From: a bacterium
GTDB taxonomy: Bacteria > Armatimonadota > Abditibacteriia > Abditibacteriales > Abditibacteriaceae
NCBI GenBank assembly: GCA_004172935.1
Contig: SDZD01000003.1
Span: 124,001-188,000 of the forward strand
DNA: 64,000 nucleotides
Reading direction: 5' to 3'
Shown: piece by piece, positions 1 through 8,045 of the stretch
Layout of the letters: every line of letters begins with the position of its first letter
Position numbering within the stretch: position 1 is the first letter of the stretch
Made by a program: the position numbers and the translations under genes
Notes under the pieces: generated by a model
The model's database searches: none
What the model was told of the DNA's origin: nothing
The model's input: the letters and a program-made list of their open reading frames with translations, nothing else

Positions 1-1449
1 GGCGACCAAACGGATGGCAGAGCCAAGAGCTTCGCGGACGTGTTGGGCGACTTCGTAGCCGTCCATTTCGGGCAGTCCAATATCCACGAAGGCGATGTCG
101 GGACGCGATTTAGTGAGCAGTTCGAGGCCGCTGTGCCCGTCGCTTGCCCATTCGACCTGATGGCCGTCGCGCTTGAGGAGCAAACAAACCAATTCGCGGG
201 CATCGTCGTTGTCTTCTATGACGACGACTCGGCGCGGTTGGATGGCGTCTGTCTTGGTGGGGGCGCTTACGGAGGGAGCTTTTCTTTGGATGAGGGGAAG
301 AGCTACCTCGAATTTCGAGCCTTGCCCGACTCCTGGTGAGTCGGCGGTTATGGTGCCGCCGTGAAGTTCGACGAGTCCGCGAACCAAAGTCAGGCCGATA
401 CCCAATCCGCCGCGTGAGCGGTCGATGGCCTGACGCGATTGTGAGAATAGTTCGAAGATACGCGGCAGCAGTTGGGCGTCCATACCAATGCCATCATCGC
501 TGATAGTGGCGATGGCTTCGTCGTCGTTGGCGTGCAACTGAATCTTGATGTGCCCGCCGCGAGGGGTGTATTTGATGGCGTTATAGAGCAGATTAGAAAA
601 AATTTGCTCCAGGCGAACAGGGTCGCCCATAATGGGAATCGCGTGGGCGTCGGGCACGAACTCCATGCGATGTCCGGCTGATTTATGGGCAGATTCGAGC
701 GCTGCCAGTGTTTTTCGTGCGATTTCGTTGAGGTCGAGCGGCTGCAAGTCGAGGGCGATTTTGCCGCGCGTGACGCGGGCTACGTCGAGCAGGTCATCGA
801 CTAAACGCCCCAGTGTGCGGGTTTGACGCTCGATGACTTCGCGGGGGGAGCGGGTTTCGTCGGCAGTGTCGAGCATGTCGAGCAGTTCTACCGCGTAGCG
901 GATCGCGGCCAGAGGATTACGCAGTTCGTGGCCGAGCATTGCCAGAAATTCGTCGCGACGAATAACCTCGCGCTCTTTTTCTTCGATTAAATCACGCTGG
1001 GCGTATTGGCGGGCGCGGGCACGGAGGGCGAAATCCATCGCCGCAATGAGAGTCGAGCGGCGCAGGGGGCGTTCTAGAAAGGAGATGTTGCCGCGTGGAA
1101 TCCAGCGGGCGATACGTTCGAAACCGGTGTTGCCTTTATTATTCTCGTCTTGTGCCGTATTTACTGCGGGTAACAGGAACAGGATGGGCAAGTCGCTCCA
1201 CACAGGTTGTTCCTGTAGAAATTTGCTGAGGTCTTCCAATACACGACGAGAACAGGCTTCTTCGGCTAAGAGAAGAGCGCCGCAATTGCCATTGAGGGTT
1301 TCGAAGAGGTCGCTCGGATTAGAGACGATTTCCCCTTCCCATCCAGCTGTGTTCAGTGTGTCGCGCGCCAGAGCCGCATCGCGTGAAGTCGCCGCCAAAA
1401 TAGCGATGGTTTCTCCGGGTAAAGGCACAAGGTGGGGTGACGCAGTCAT
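1..1449 (-). CDS. Hybrid sensor histidine kinase/response regulator (partial)
   Basis: Reading leftward from an ATG at 1449, the frame stays open to the window edge, giving at least 483 residues without a stop. Residues ~15-140 look like a receiver-type domain without the phospho-acceptor Asp ('GALLLAEEA' at the usual Asp strand). A DHp helix follows with the H-box 'HELRNP' (His ~174), then a HATPase_c domain with an N box around 'NLLYNAIKYTP', G1 'DDGIGMD' and G2 'GGLGIGL', and a C-terminal receiver whose acceptor lies in 'FVDIGLPEMDGYE'. There is no transmembrane segment, so it is a soluble cytoplasmic kinase that passes phosphate to its own C-terminal receiver. It diverges from the phosphofructokinase gene. 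The C-terminus lies outside the window. The start is by frame only; no clear ribosome-binding site precedes it. Confidence 0.9.
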   Translation of the reverse strand, partial: MTASPHLVPLPGETIAILAATSRDAALARDTLNTAGWEGEIVSNPSDLFETLNGNCGALLLAEEACSRRVLEDLSKFLQEQPVWSDLPILFLLPAVNTAQDENNKGNTGFERIARWIPRGNISFLERPLRRSTLIAAMDFALRARARQYAQRDLIEEKEREVIRRDEFLAMLGHELRNPLAAIRYAVELLDMLDTADETRSPREVIERQTRTLGRLVDDLLDVARVTRGKIALDLQPLDLNEIARKTLAALESAHKSAGHRMEFVPDAHAIPIMGDPVRLEQIFSNLLYNAIKYTPRGGHIKIQLHANDDEAIATISDDGIGMDAQLLPRIFELFSQSRQAIDRSRGGLGIGLTLVRGLVELHGGTITADSPGVGQGSKFEVALPLIQRKAPSVSAPTKTDAIQPRRVVVIEDNDDARELVCLLLKRDGHQVEWASDGHSGLELLTKSRPDIAFVDIGLPEMDGYEVAQHVREALGSAIRLVA

Positions 1450-1613
1450 CAAAGCAACTAGAGAAGGTGACGGCAAAATCCGCACTCGATGCCCTTTTGG
1501 TTCGCAAGCATGGTGCCATAAAACTGTTTATCGGCGTTTAGGCGCAGGTATTAGGGATTTATTGGGGAAATGTCCGCTGCATTTGATAACCTTTTCCCCG
1601 TTCCAATAATCCT

Positions 1614-2738
1614 ATGTCAGTCAAACGAATCGGAATTCTTACCGGCGGAGGCGACTGTCCCGGCCTCAACCCAACCATCAAGGGCGTAGTGACGCGCGCT
1701 GCCGATCATGGCATCGAATGCGTTGGTCTCCTCAACGGCTGGAAGTCGCTCGTGGGCGATGAGCCGTTGTCGCGCTCCTTGACCGTGGACGACGTTCGTC
1801 CCATCATCAAACAGGGCGGCACCTTCCTGCACACCTCGCGCACCAACGCCTATAACCCGAAAAACCCAGAGCAGTTGCCCAACCTGTTGAAAAACGTTGA
1901 GCGTCTGGGGCTGGATGCTCTCGTTGCCATCGGTGGCGACGACACGCTTTCGGTGGCTTCGCGTTTGACCAAAGGCGAGCGTCTCGAAAAGCCAGTCCCC
2001 TGCGTCGGCGTGCCCAAAACGATGGACAACGATGTTCATGGTACCGACCAGTGCTTTGGCTTCGATACATCGGTGACGTTGGCCGTCGAGGCCATCGAGC
2101 GCCTGCGCGATACCGCCGATTCGCATAACCGCGTTATCGTGTTGGAAGTTTTCGGACGTAAAGCGGGCTGGACGGCTTTGTACACGGCTGTCGCTGCCGA
2201 CGCCGACTACGTGCTGATTCCCGAACGCAACCCCGCCGATTTGCAGGGCATGTTCGCCAAATTGCGCGAAGTGAAAAAGCGCCGCGATTACGCTCTCGTT
2301 GTTGTTGCCGAAGGCGCCGACCACCCCGATTTGGATGATTGGGCCGATGAAATCGCTCGTGGCTTGAACGGCACCCGTCTGGGCGAATCGAGCGTTGAAA
2401 TCGACTCGTTCGGTCACCCCATCCTGAAAGAGCGTCGCGTTGGCGACTGGGCCGCTTACCAGATCAAGAAAGAATTGGGCTGGGATACCCGCACTTCGGT
2501 TATGGCCCACTTGATGCGCGGTGGCGCTCCCACCCTCGAAGACCGCATTCTGGGCGCCCGTCTGGGCATCGCCGCTGCGGACTACGTGGCCGAAGGTCGC
2601 TTCGGTGTGATGGCTTCGCTCAAGGGACAGGACATCGTGCCATTCCCTCTCGAAGAACTCACCGACGACAGCGGCAAGAGCATCACCCGCAACTGCACGC
2701 CCGAAGCGTTGAAGATGGCGGACATTTTGATGAAATAA
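1614..2738 (+). CDS. pfp: 6-phosphofructokinase, probably pyrophosphate-dependent
   Basis: Cytoplasmic glycolytic enzyme that phosphorylates fructose-6-phosphate. It is 374 residues long, normal for the long bacterial PFK group. The phosphoryl-donor loop is 'GGGDCPGLN' (residues 11-19) and the catalytic loop is 'PKTMDND' (134-140). Two positions known to set the donor can be read: 'GGDDT' (107-111) has Asp where ATP enzymes have Gly (E. coli Gly104), and Lys135 matches the Lys of pyrophosphate enzymes (E. coli Gly124). That combination is typical of PPi-dependent PFKs, so the step may be reversible and spare ATP. Donor specificity is inferred. The gene stands alone and is followed by a strong terminator. 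No Shine-Dalgarno sequence precedes the ATG. Confidence 0.93.
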   Translation: MSVKRIGILTGGGDCPGLNPTIKGVVTRAADHGIECVGLLNGWKSLVGDEPLSRSLTVDDVRPIIKQGGTFLHTSRTNAYNPKNPEQLPNLLKNVERLGLDALVAIGGDDTLSVASRLTKGERLEKPVPCVGVPKTMDNDVHGTDQCFGFDTSVTLAVEAIERLRDTADSHNRVIVLEVFGRKAGWTALYTAVAADADYVLIPERNPADLQGMFAKLREVKKRRDYALVVVAEGADHPDLDDWADEIARGLNGTRLGESSVEIDSFGHPILKERRVGDWAAYQIKKELGWDTRTSVMAHLMRGGAPTLEDRILGARLGIAAADYVAEGRFGVMASLKGQDIVPFPLEELTDDSGKSITRNCTPEALKMADILMK

Positions 2739-2754
2739 GCATCATCCAGATGCT

Positions 2755-2797
2755 AAAAACAGCCGTGCCCATTTGGGCGCGGCTGTTTTGTTTTTTT
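2755..2797 (+). terminator. Intrinsic terminator after phosphofructokinase
   Basis: A GC-rich stem pairs AACAGCCGTGCCC with GGGCGCGGCTGTT (one mismatch) around an ATTT loop and is followed by TTTTGTTTTTTT. The run of A before the stem means it can also serve the convergent sigma-ankyrin gene. Confidence 0.85.
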
Positions 2798-2875
2798 GAG
2801 CGGTGTAAAACCGCAGCCACCGGAGTCGGCGGCCTTGGCCGACGGATAGCGACAGTTAGGGCCGCACTTTGAGCG

Positions 2876-5146
2876 TTAGTATTGTTCAAGCAATTCGGTG
2901 ATTTCGCTGTGCCCTTTGAGCTTGGCCCAACTGAGTGGGGTAGTCCATTCGAGGAAATCGGCATCGCTGGTTTTGGCACCGCGATTTAGCAGGAACTCGA
3001 CCATTTCTTTGTTGCCCCAGCGTGCGGCCCAGCCGAGCGGGGTAGAGTTGAATTCGTCGTCGCGGGCTTCGAGGTGGGCGCCGTTGTCGATGAGTAATGC
3101 CGCCATTTCCAATGTTCCAGAAAGCGCGACCTTATGAAGATAAGTGACCCCCACCCAGTTGGCGAGATTGAGGTCGGCCCCGGCTTCGATGAAGAGTTTT
3201 AATATCTCCACTCCCTCGGCTGTTTGTCGGCCCAGTGTGTAGCCGATGTATTTATTGGCGTACCAGGGGCGATTCAAATCGGGTTTATAGCGCAACACCA
3301 GTTGCACCATCGCGACCGAAGCGAAGCCTGCCGCCATACAGAGAAAGCCATAGTCGCCGCCGCTATTGGCGATATTGGGATTGGCCTTTAAAACTTCGCT
3401 GACCACATCGAAGCGATTTTGGCTGAGATAGTAGTACATCTCGCTTGTGGAGCCGCGCGAGTAGAGCAGGTCGATGAGTTGCTGATTGTTGTTCGACAGG
3501 GCGCGCATGAGCGGATTACCACTCGACTCGACGGGGGCATCGGGGTCGGCTCCGGCTTCGAGTAGAAGCTTGGCACTCTCGACGTGATTATTAGAAACCG
3601 CTTCATAAAACGCCAGACCACGCACCGCATCGCGTTCTGGAGCGTTCGGTGTGGCTCCGGCATCCAGCAGTAATTTGACGATTTCGGTGTAGCCACGGCG
3701 CGCGGCGTAAGAGAGGGGGCGTTTGCCAAAACTATTGGCGGCGCTTGCGGAAGACGGGTCGGTTTCGATGAATTGCCGTACGCGCTCGATGTCGCCGATG
3801 TGGGCCGCGATGCCTGTATCTATCACGGCTCCTTTGGCGAGTAGGAAGCCCAACACCACGGCATCATCTTGCACGACGCAGATTTTGCGGCGATGCCAGT
3901 AGTCGCCGTGGATGCAGACGTGAACGGGTTTAGCTCCATCGGCTCTAACTGCTTCGGTGTTGGCACCATGCGTGATGAGGGAGTCGATCATATCGAGGCG
4001 GCGCGTCATCACGGCCCAGTGCAATGGGGTGTTGCCCCGTTCATCGGCTTCATGAATCAGGTTTGGATTTTGGCTGAGCAGTGCCTCTACTTTAGCTCGG
4101 TCGCCATCGCGTACTGCTGCACAGATTTCTTGTCCGGCGGGTGAAATGGAGTAGAGCGTGCGCGTGTGCTTCTCCATCATGTCGGCGATTTTGGTTTGGC
4201 CTCGTTCGCGCGCCAGATTAATGGGTGTTTCCTGCCAGCCCAATCCCGATTTATAGGTCGCATCGGCTCCGTGTTCGAGAAGCAACTTCACGATTTTGTC
4301 GTGGCCTTCGCGCGCCGCGAAATGGAGTGGGGTGAAATAGGCGAACTCGCGTTTGGCGAGAGTCGGTTCTTGCTTGAGCAGCGATTTGACTTTCTTCAAG
4401 TCGCCTTCGGCACAGGCCAGCAACATATCCCAGATGAGAGGGCCGAAGCCTTCGAGAAAAACGTCGTACTCCGAAGTCAAATTATCGGGCTGAATCCATT
4501 TCATAGTTCGTCCTTGGAATTGCTCGTTGTGTGAAGGGGCGAGTGCGGGCATGTCGTCGCTGAGGCGACGCAGTAGATAAGACTTCAACTTGTGGCGCGC
4601 ATCGAAAATCCGCTTTTTGACTGTCCCCGGCGACACTTCGAGAAATTGGGCGATTTCAGCGTGCGAGTGGCCACCAATATAAAAAAGCAGCACCGCCAAA
4701 CGCCCCGATTCGGGCAGTGCCGCGATGGCCCGATTCAAGAAATCGTTCAATTCGCTGCGTTCGGCCTGTAGATGGGGTTGAGTGCCATCCTGAACGAAAA
4801 CCACCTCTTCACTTTCTTCGAGTGAGACAGTCTTCAACCGCTGCGAACGCTTGAGTCGATAGCATTGCCACTGCACGATACGCCGCAGCCAGCCGGGGAA
4901 GGCTGCTGGTTCGCGAAGCCTCGCCAAATTTTGCCACGCGGCGATGAAGGCTTCCTGCGTGGCGTCTTCGGCCAATGAGGGGTCGCGCAATATTCCAAGC
5001 GCATAGCCGTAAACCATGTTCTGGTGGCGCTCCATCAGCGGGGCAAAGGCCGCTCGGCGAACTTCGGCAGTCGCTTCGTTGTTAGAGGCGATTCGCACTA
5101 AATCCTCGATCTGCTCACCTGTCGTTCGCTTCTCGCTCGTCGTCAC
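2876..5146 (-). CDS. ECF-type sigma-70 factor fused to an ankyrin-repeat array
   Basis: The N-terminal ~200 residues are an RNA polymerase sigma factor. Region 2 runs from 'ERHQNMVYGYALGILRD' through 'EDATQEAFIAAW', and region 4 contains 'ALPESGRLAVLLFY' and the helix-turn-helix 'SHAEIAQFLEVSPGTVKKR'. After a short linker, about 540 residues of ankyrin repeats follow ('TPLHFAAREGH', 'LLLEHGAD', 'GNTPLHWAV', 'KLLLDAGAT', up to 'TPLSWAKLKGH'). The ankyrin part may be a protein-binding sensor or a tethered anti-sigma-like module; that role is inferred. Start chosen at GTG 5146, preceded by AAAGG. The frame is open further upstream but would overlap the 3' end of the CGNR gene. A second start lies at the domain junction (see 4502-4515). 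It faces away from PFK's end and lies downstream of the CGNR gene on the same strand. Confidence 0.88.
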   Translation of the reverse strand: MTTSEKRTTGEQIEDLVRIASNNEATAEVRRAAFAPLMERHQNMVYGYALGILRDPSLAEDATQEAFIAAWQNLARLREPAAFPGWLRRIVQWQCYRLKRSQRLKTVSLEESEEVVFVQDGTQPHLQAERSELNDFLNRAIAALPESGRLAVLLFYIGGHSHAEIAQFLEVSPGTVKKRIFDARHKLKSYLLRRLSDDMPALAPSHNEQFQGRTMKWIQPDNLTSEYDVFLEGFGPLIWDMLLACAEGDLKKVKSLLKQEPTLAKREFAYFTPLHFAAREGHDKIVKLLLEHGADATYKSGLGWQETPINLARERGQTKIADMMEKHTRTLYSISPAGQEICAAVRDGDRAKVEALLSQNPNLIHEADERGNTPLHWAVMTRRLDMIDSLITHGANTEAVRADGAKPVHVCIHGDYWHRRKICVVQDDAVVLGFLLAKGAVIDTGIAAHIGDIERVRQFIETDPSSASAANSFGKRPLSYAARRGYTEIVKLLLDAGATPNAPERDAVRGLAFYEAVSNNHVESAKLLLEAGADPDAPVESSGNPLMRALSNNNQQLIDLLYSRGSTSEMYYYLSQNRFDVVSEVLKANPNIANSGGDYGFLCMAAGFASVAMVQLVLRYKPDLNRPWYANKYIGYTLGRQTAEGVEILKLFIEAGADLNLANWVGVTYLHKVALSGTLEMAALLIDNGAHLEARDDEFNSTPLGWAARWGNKEMVEFLLNRGAKTSDADFLEWTTPLSWAKLKGHSEITELLEQY
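4502..4515 (-). promoter_or_regulatory. Internal ribosome-binding site and ATG at the sigma/ankyrin junction
   Basis: On the minus strand AAGGA (4515-4511) sits 6 nt before an in-frame ATG (4504-4502) exactly where the sigma domain ends and the ankyrin part begins ('MKWIQPDN'). It would yield a stand-alone ankyrin protein of about 540 residues. This is a better ribosome-binding site than the one at the proposed full-length start. Confidence 0.6.
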
Positions 5147-5210
5147 ACAAATTAAGTGCCTTTCTATGGAAAAAAGGTTACGAGTATTTTGGGCGCGTAA
5201 GAAATTTTTA

Positions 5211-5810
5211 TTAGCTCTCGTTGCTTTGGCCTTGTTTGCGGCGTTTGTGGTGGGCGGCGACTTTATGGCGGTTGCCACAGGCATCCATCGAACACCAGCG
5301 GCGTGTGCCATTTTTGCTCGTGTCGAGGAACCACAGAATGCAGTCGGGGCTGGCGCAGGGTTTGAGGCGCCCTAATTCGCCGCGCGAGAGCGAATGGGCA
5401 GCAGAGCGGGCCAAGAGCCACAGCAGCATTTCGGTTTCGCCATTCCAGACCTCGTGTTCGTGCCAATGGTCTTCGTGGTTTTCTACACGGATTATCGGTC
5501 CGTGATGTTTAAGGGCGGCATTGATGGCTTCTATCGCCTGATTAGAAATTTTGCCTTTGTTGGCCGACTCGCAGGTTAGGCGCAAGGCGGCGCGCAACTG
5601 CTTCGCGGCGGTTAGTAGGGCTTCGCCGTTGTCTGAAAGAGAAAAGTCGCGCAGCGATTCGGCCTCTTGATGGCGAGTTGCTGCCTCGTGTAGCCAACCC
5701 TGTAGTGCCACCGAGTCGCACCATCCATCGGTGCGTTCGCCATCGCTTATGAACTCGCTGTTCACCGCGTCCAGCCATAATCGCTCGCCAATCCAGTAAA
5801 AATCGCTCAT
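5211..5810 (-). CDS. CGNR zinc-finger/ABATE-type transcriptional regulator
   Basis: The protein is about 199 residues long. The C-terminus carries the CGNR zinc finger: 'LKPCASPDCILWFLDTS' followed by 'RRWCSMDACGNRHKVAAHH', with the zinc cysteines in two C-x4-C pairs and the name-giving CGNR motif near residue 180. The N-terminal ~140 residues fit the stress-induced ABATE domain. Such proteins are one-component DNA-binding regulators of neighbouring genes. Start set at ATG 5810 (MSDFYWIGE), which has GGTGG 5 nt upstream; the frame is open further upstream but those residues run into the divergent gene. It diverges from the NTF2-like gene across a 73-bp region containing an inverted repeat, its likely operator. 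Confidence 0.85.
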   Translation of the reverse strand: MSDFYWIGERLWLDAVNSEFISDGERTDGWCDSVALQGWLHEAATRHQEAESLRDFSLSDNGEALLTAAKQLRAALRLTCESANKGKISNQAIEAINAALKHHGPIIRVENHEDHWHEHEVWNGETEMLLWLLARSAAHSLSRGELGRLKPCASPDCILWFLDTSKNGTRRWCSMDACGNRHKVAAHHKRRKQGQSNES

Positions 5811-5829
5811 ATAACCACCAAAAATGCAC

Positions 5830-5860
5830 TTGACAGGTGTGAAGAATGCTTCTAACCTGT
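5830..5860 (+). promoter_or_regulatory. Promoter of the NTF2-like gene with an overlapping inverted repeat
   Basis: TTGACA (5830-5835) and TAACCT (5853-5858) are 17 nt apart and lie upstream of GGAGG and ATG 5884. ACAGGT (5833-5838) and ACCTGT (5855-5860) form an inverted repeat that covers both hexamers, as expected of a repressor operator. The adjacent CGNR regulator is the obvious candidate; this assignment is inferred. Confidence 0.6.
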
Positions 5861-5883
5861 GAAAAGAGGTTTTGGAGGTAACA

Positions 5884-6363
5884 ATGACGAATGAATCTCG
5901 TCCGCCGTTTCCACCGTTCACTGAAGAGACGGCGCGACAAAAGGTGCGTATGGCGCAAGATGGCTGGAATACGCGCAACCCTGAGCGGGTGGCGTTGGCT
6001 TACACGCCAGATTCGCAGTGGCGCAATCGCGATGTGTTCTTGCAGGGACGCGAAGCAATCATCGCCTTTTTAAAGGGCAAATGGGAAAAGGAACTTGACT
6101 ATCGGCTGATTAAGCAGTTGTGGGGTTTCAGGAACAACCGCATTGCGGTGCGTTTTTTCTATGAATGGCGCGACGCTGAGGGCAACTGGCATCGCTCGCA
6201 TGGCAACGAGCTATGGGAGTTCGATGAGGCAGGGCTTATGCGTCGCCGCGAAGCGAGCATCAACGATACGGACATCGAAGAAAGCGAGCGTCTGTTATTG
6301 GATGATGAGACCGTGAGCAACTGGGACGAGAGCTGGTGGGACGCGCCGAAACCTCAGCGATGA
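5884..6363 (+). CDS. NTF2/SnoaL-like protein (DUF1348 type)
   Basis: A 159-residue soluble protein in the nuclear transport factor 2 fold family. '[25 protein letters not shown]' and '[20 protein letters not shown]' match the helix-strand pattern of the DUF1348 group; '[23 protein letters not shown]' continues the curved sheet. Family members are small-molecule-binding or isomerase-like domains; the substrate here is unknown. ATG 5884 has GGAGG 6 nt upstream, better than the ATG 12 nt further upstream. The pairing with a divergent CGNR regulator suggests a stress-inducible gene. Confidence 0.85.
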   Translation: MTNESRPPFPPFTEETARQKVRMAQDGWNTRNPERVALAYTPDSQWRNRDVFLQGREAIIAFLKGKWEKELDYRLIKQLWGFRNNRIAVRFFYEWRDAEGNWHRSHGNELWEFDEAGLMRRREASINDTDIEESERLLLDDETVSNWDESWWDAPKPQR

Positions 6364-6376
6364 GAGTGAATTTTCT

Positions 6377-6401
6377 GTAGGGGCAACCCACGTGGTTGCC
6401 C
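6377..6401 (+). repeat. REP-like palindrome with GTAG foot
   Basis: GTAG (6377-6380) is followed by a perfect 8-bp stem GGGCAACC/GGTTGCCC with a 5-nt CACGT loop (6381-6401). The GTAG-plus-palindrome layout is the same as in the REP elements around the transposase at 16.0-16.6 kb, although the stem sequence differs. Confidence 0.55.
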
Positions 6402-6557
6402 ATCATAACAATTGCCCGTACATCGTACTGATGCTACAAATGAGCAACCGAAATGATGGTCAACTGGGTACCTCTAGGAGAAAAGGGTTAATAGAACCTA
6501 CTTTTCTATTAGATTTTATTGAACTTCAATTGAATCTATCAAGCAAGGAGAACAACT

Positions 6558-6995
6558 ATGCAAACAGGACATATTGGAATCAACGTGAGCGACATCGAGC
6601 GCTCGAAGGCGTTTTATACGCGGGCCTTTGGGCTGGACGTCATGAACGAGTCGCAGGAAGAGGGCAAGCAGTTCGCATTTTTGGGCGAGAATGGCACCCT
6701 GTATGTGACGCTGTGGCAGCAAAGCGCCGGGCGTTTCGACGCCAGCGTGCCGGGACTGCATCACCTATCATTTCAAGTCGAGAGTTTGGAGCAGGTGAAA
6801 GAAGCCGAGGCGCGAGTGCGTGAACTTGGCGCTGAGTTCCTTTACGATGGCGTGGTTTCACACGCTGAAGGCGCGCAGAGTGGCGGCATCTTTTTCCGCG
6901 ATCCAGACGGCATTCGGCTGGAAATTTACACGCCTTCGGGGGCCGATGAGTCGGACGCGCCGAGTGGAGAAGCGCCGACGTGCGGGTTCTTTTGA
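6558..6995 (+). CDS. VOC (glyoxalase/bleomycin-resistance fold) family protein
   Basis: A 145-residue single-chain vicinal oxygen chelate protein made of two beta-alpha-beta-beta-beta modules. The first starts 'GHIGINVSDIERSKAFYTRAFGLDV' and the second starts at 'GLHHLSFQVESLEQVKEAEARVRELGAE', ending 'FFRDPDGIRLEIYTP'. His5, His68 or His69 and Glu122 fit the metal-binding positions of the fold. It could be a lyase, dioxygenase or resistance protein; the sequence does not decide. An AAGGAG ribosome-binding site precedes the ATG. The C-terminal tail 'CGFF' is an unusual cysteine-containing end. Confidence 0.85.
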   Translation: MQTGHIGINVSDIERSKAFYTRAFGLDVMNESQEEGKQFAFLGENGTLYVTLWQQSAGRFDASVPGLHHLSFQVESLEQVKEAEARVRELGAEFLYDGVVSHAEGAQSGGIFFRDPDGIRLEIYTPSGADESDAPSGEAPTCGFF

Positions 6996-7148
6996 TGAGT
7001 TAACCTGTTGTTTTTATAGGGGGGCATATAGAGGGAATCTCTCGTTTTGCCCCTCCTAACCTCCCCACTATACGGAGAGGAACTACTCACCGAAATTCAA
7101 CAGTCTCTCGTGCATGTAGTAAGTGGGCGAGAGCTATGAGGAGAGAAA

Positions 7149-8045
7149 ATGACGCTATTTCATGCAGGGGAAGTTGAGGTGCAGGAGCGCGTCGGAGTGC
7201 GCGCGATGGCCGAGCGGGTCGGGGGTATTATTCGTTCGACGATGCCGCCCGCCGCGCAGCAATTTTTGCGCGCTCAACCGTTCGTGGTGATAGGTGGCGA
7301 AGGGGGGGATGGTCGAGTTTGGGCTACGCTATTGAGCGGTGAGCCGGGGTTTGCGCAGGCAGTGGATGAGGGCACGATTCAACTCGATGCCGTTTTGCCG
7401 GAAGACGACCCATTATACGAGTCGCTTAAAGCCGGGGCTGCCATTGGGATGATTGCGCTGGAACCCGCCACGCGGCGGCGGATGCGCTTGAATGGGTGGG
7501 CGCGTTCGCAGGATGGCGGAATCGTGTTTAAAGCCCAACAGGTGTATTCTAACTGCCCGAAATACATCCAGAAACGCGAATGGCATCGCGAGGCGGAAGA
7601 AGACCTCAAGCGAGAGAGCGCTCGCAGTGGGGCATTGCTGGAAGAGCGGCAGATGGCTTGGATTGCAGGGGCAGACACATTTTTTATCGCCTCGCGCGCT
7701 GAAGAGGGGGCGGACGCTTCGCATCGCGGCGGAACTCCCGGTTTTGTGCGTGTGCTTGGTCCCGACTTGCTGCAATTCCCTGATTATGTAGGCAACGCGA
7801 TGTTCAACACACTGGGGAATTTACAGAGTGATAGTCGGGCGGGCTTGCTCTTCATTGATTGGCGTAGCGGGGCAACTTTACAGGTGGCGGGCCGAGCGCG
7901 CGTGTTGTGGGACGATGAGATTCGCGGCGCCGAGCGCGGTGTGGAACTGCGAGTTGAGCGCGTGCTGGAAAGGCAGCGGGCGACGGCGCTCCGCTGGGAG
8001 TTCGTGGAAGCGTCGCCATTTAACCCCGCTGTTTTAAGTGATTAG
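7149..8045 (+). CDS. Pyridoxamine 5'-phosphate oxidase-like flavin-binding protein
   Basis: A 298-residue cytoplasmic protein with two copies of the FMN-binding split barrel. The second half carries the signature of this long PNPOx-like family: 'ADTFFIASRAEEGADASHRGGTPGFVRV', 'FPDYVGNAMFNTLGNLQSDSRAGLLFIDW'. Relatives are often fused or paired with ferredoxin reductases and are thought to bind flavin or F420. The substrate cannot be told. AGGAG lies 7 nt before the ATG. Its stop codon overlaps that of the convergent protease-like gene by 4 bp. Confidence 0.82.
   Translation: MTLFHAGEVEVQERVGVRAMAERVGGIIRSTMPPAAQQFLRAQPFVVIGGEGGDGRVWATLLSGEPGFAQAVDEGTIQLDAVLPEDDPLYESLKAGAAIGMIALEPATRRRMRLNGWARSQDGGIVFKAQQVYSNCPKYIQKREWHREAEEDLKRESARSGALLEERQMAWIAGADTFFIASRAEEGADASHRGGTPGFVRVLGPDLLQFPDYVGNAMFNTLGNLQSDSRAGLLFIDWRSGATLQVAGRARVLWDDEIRGAERGVELRVERVLERQRATALRWEFVEASPFNPAVLSD

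Noticed and set aside
1046..1609. 187-codon plus-strand frame
   Set aside because: Lies mostly opposite the hybrid histidine kinase and its upstream gap; the translation is Arg/Ser-rich with no domain.
1617..2510. 297-codon minus-strand frame
   Set aside because: Antisense to the phosphofructokinase gene; no recognisable motif.
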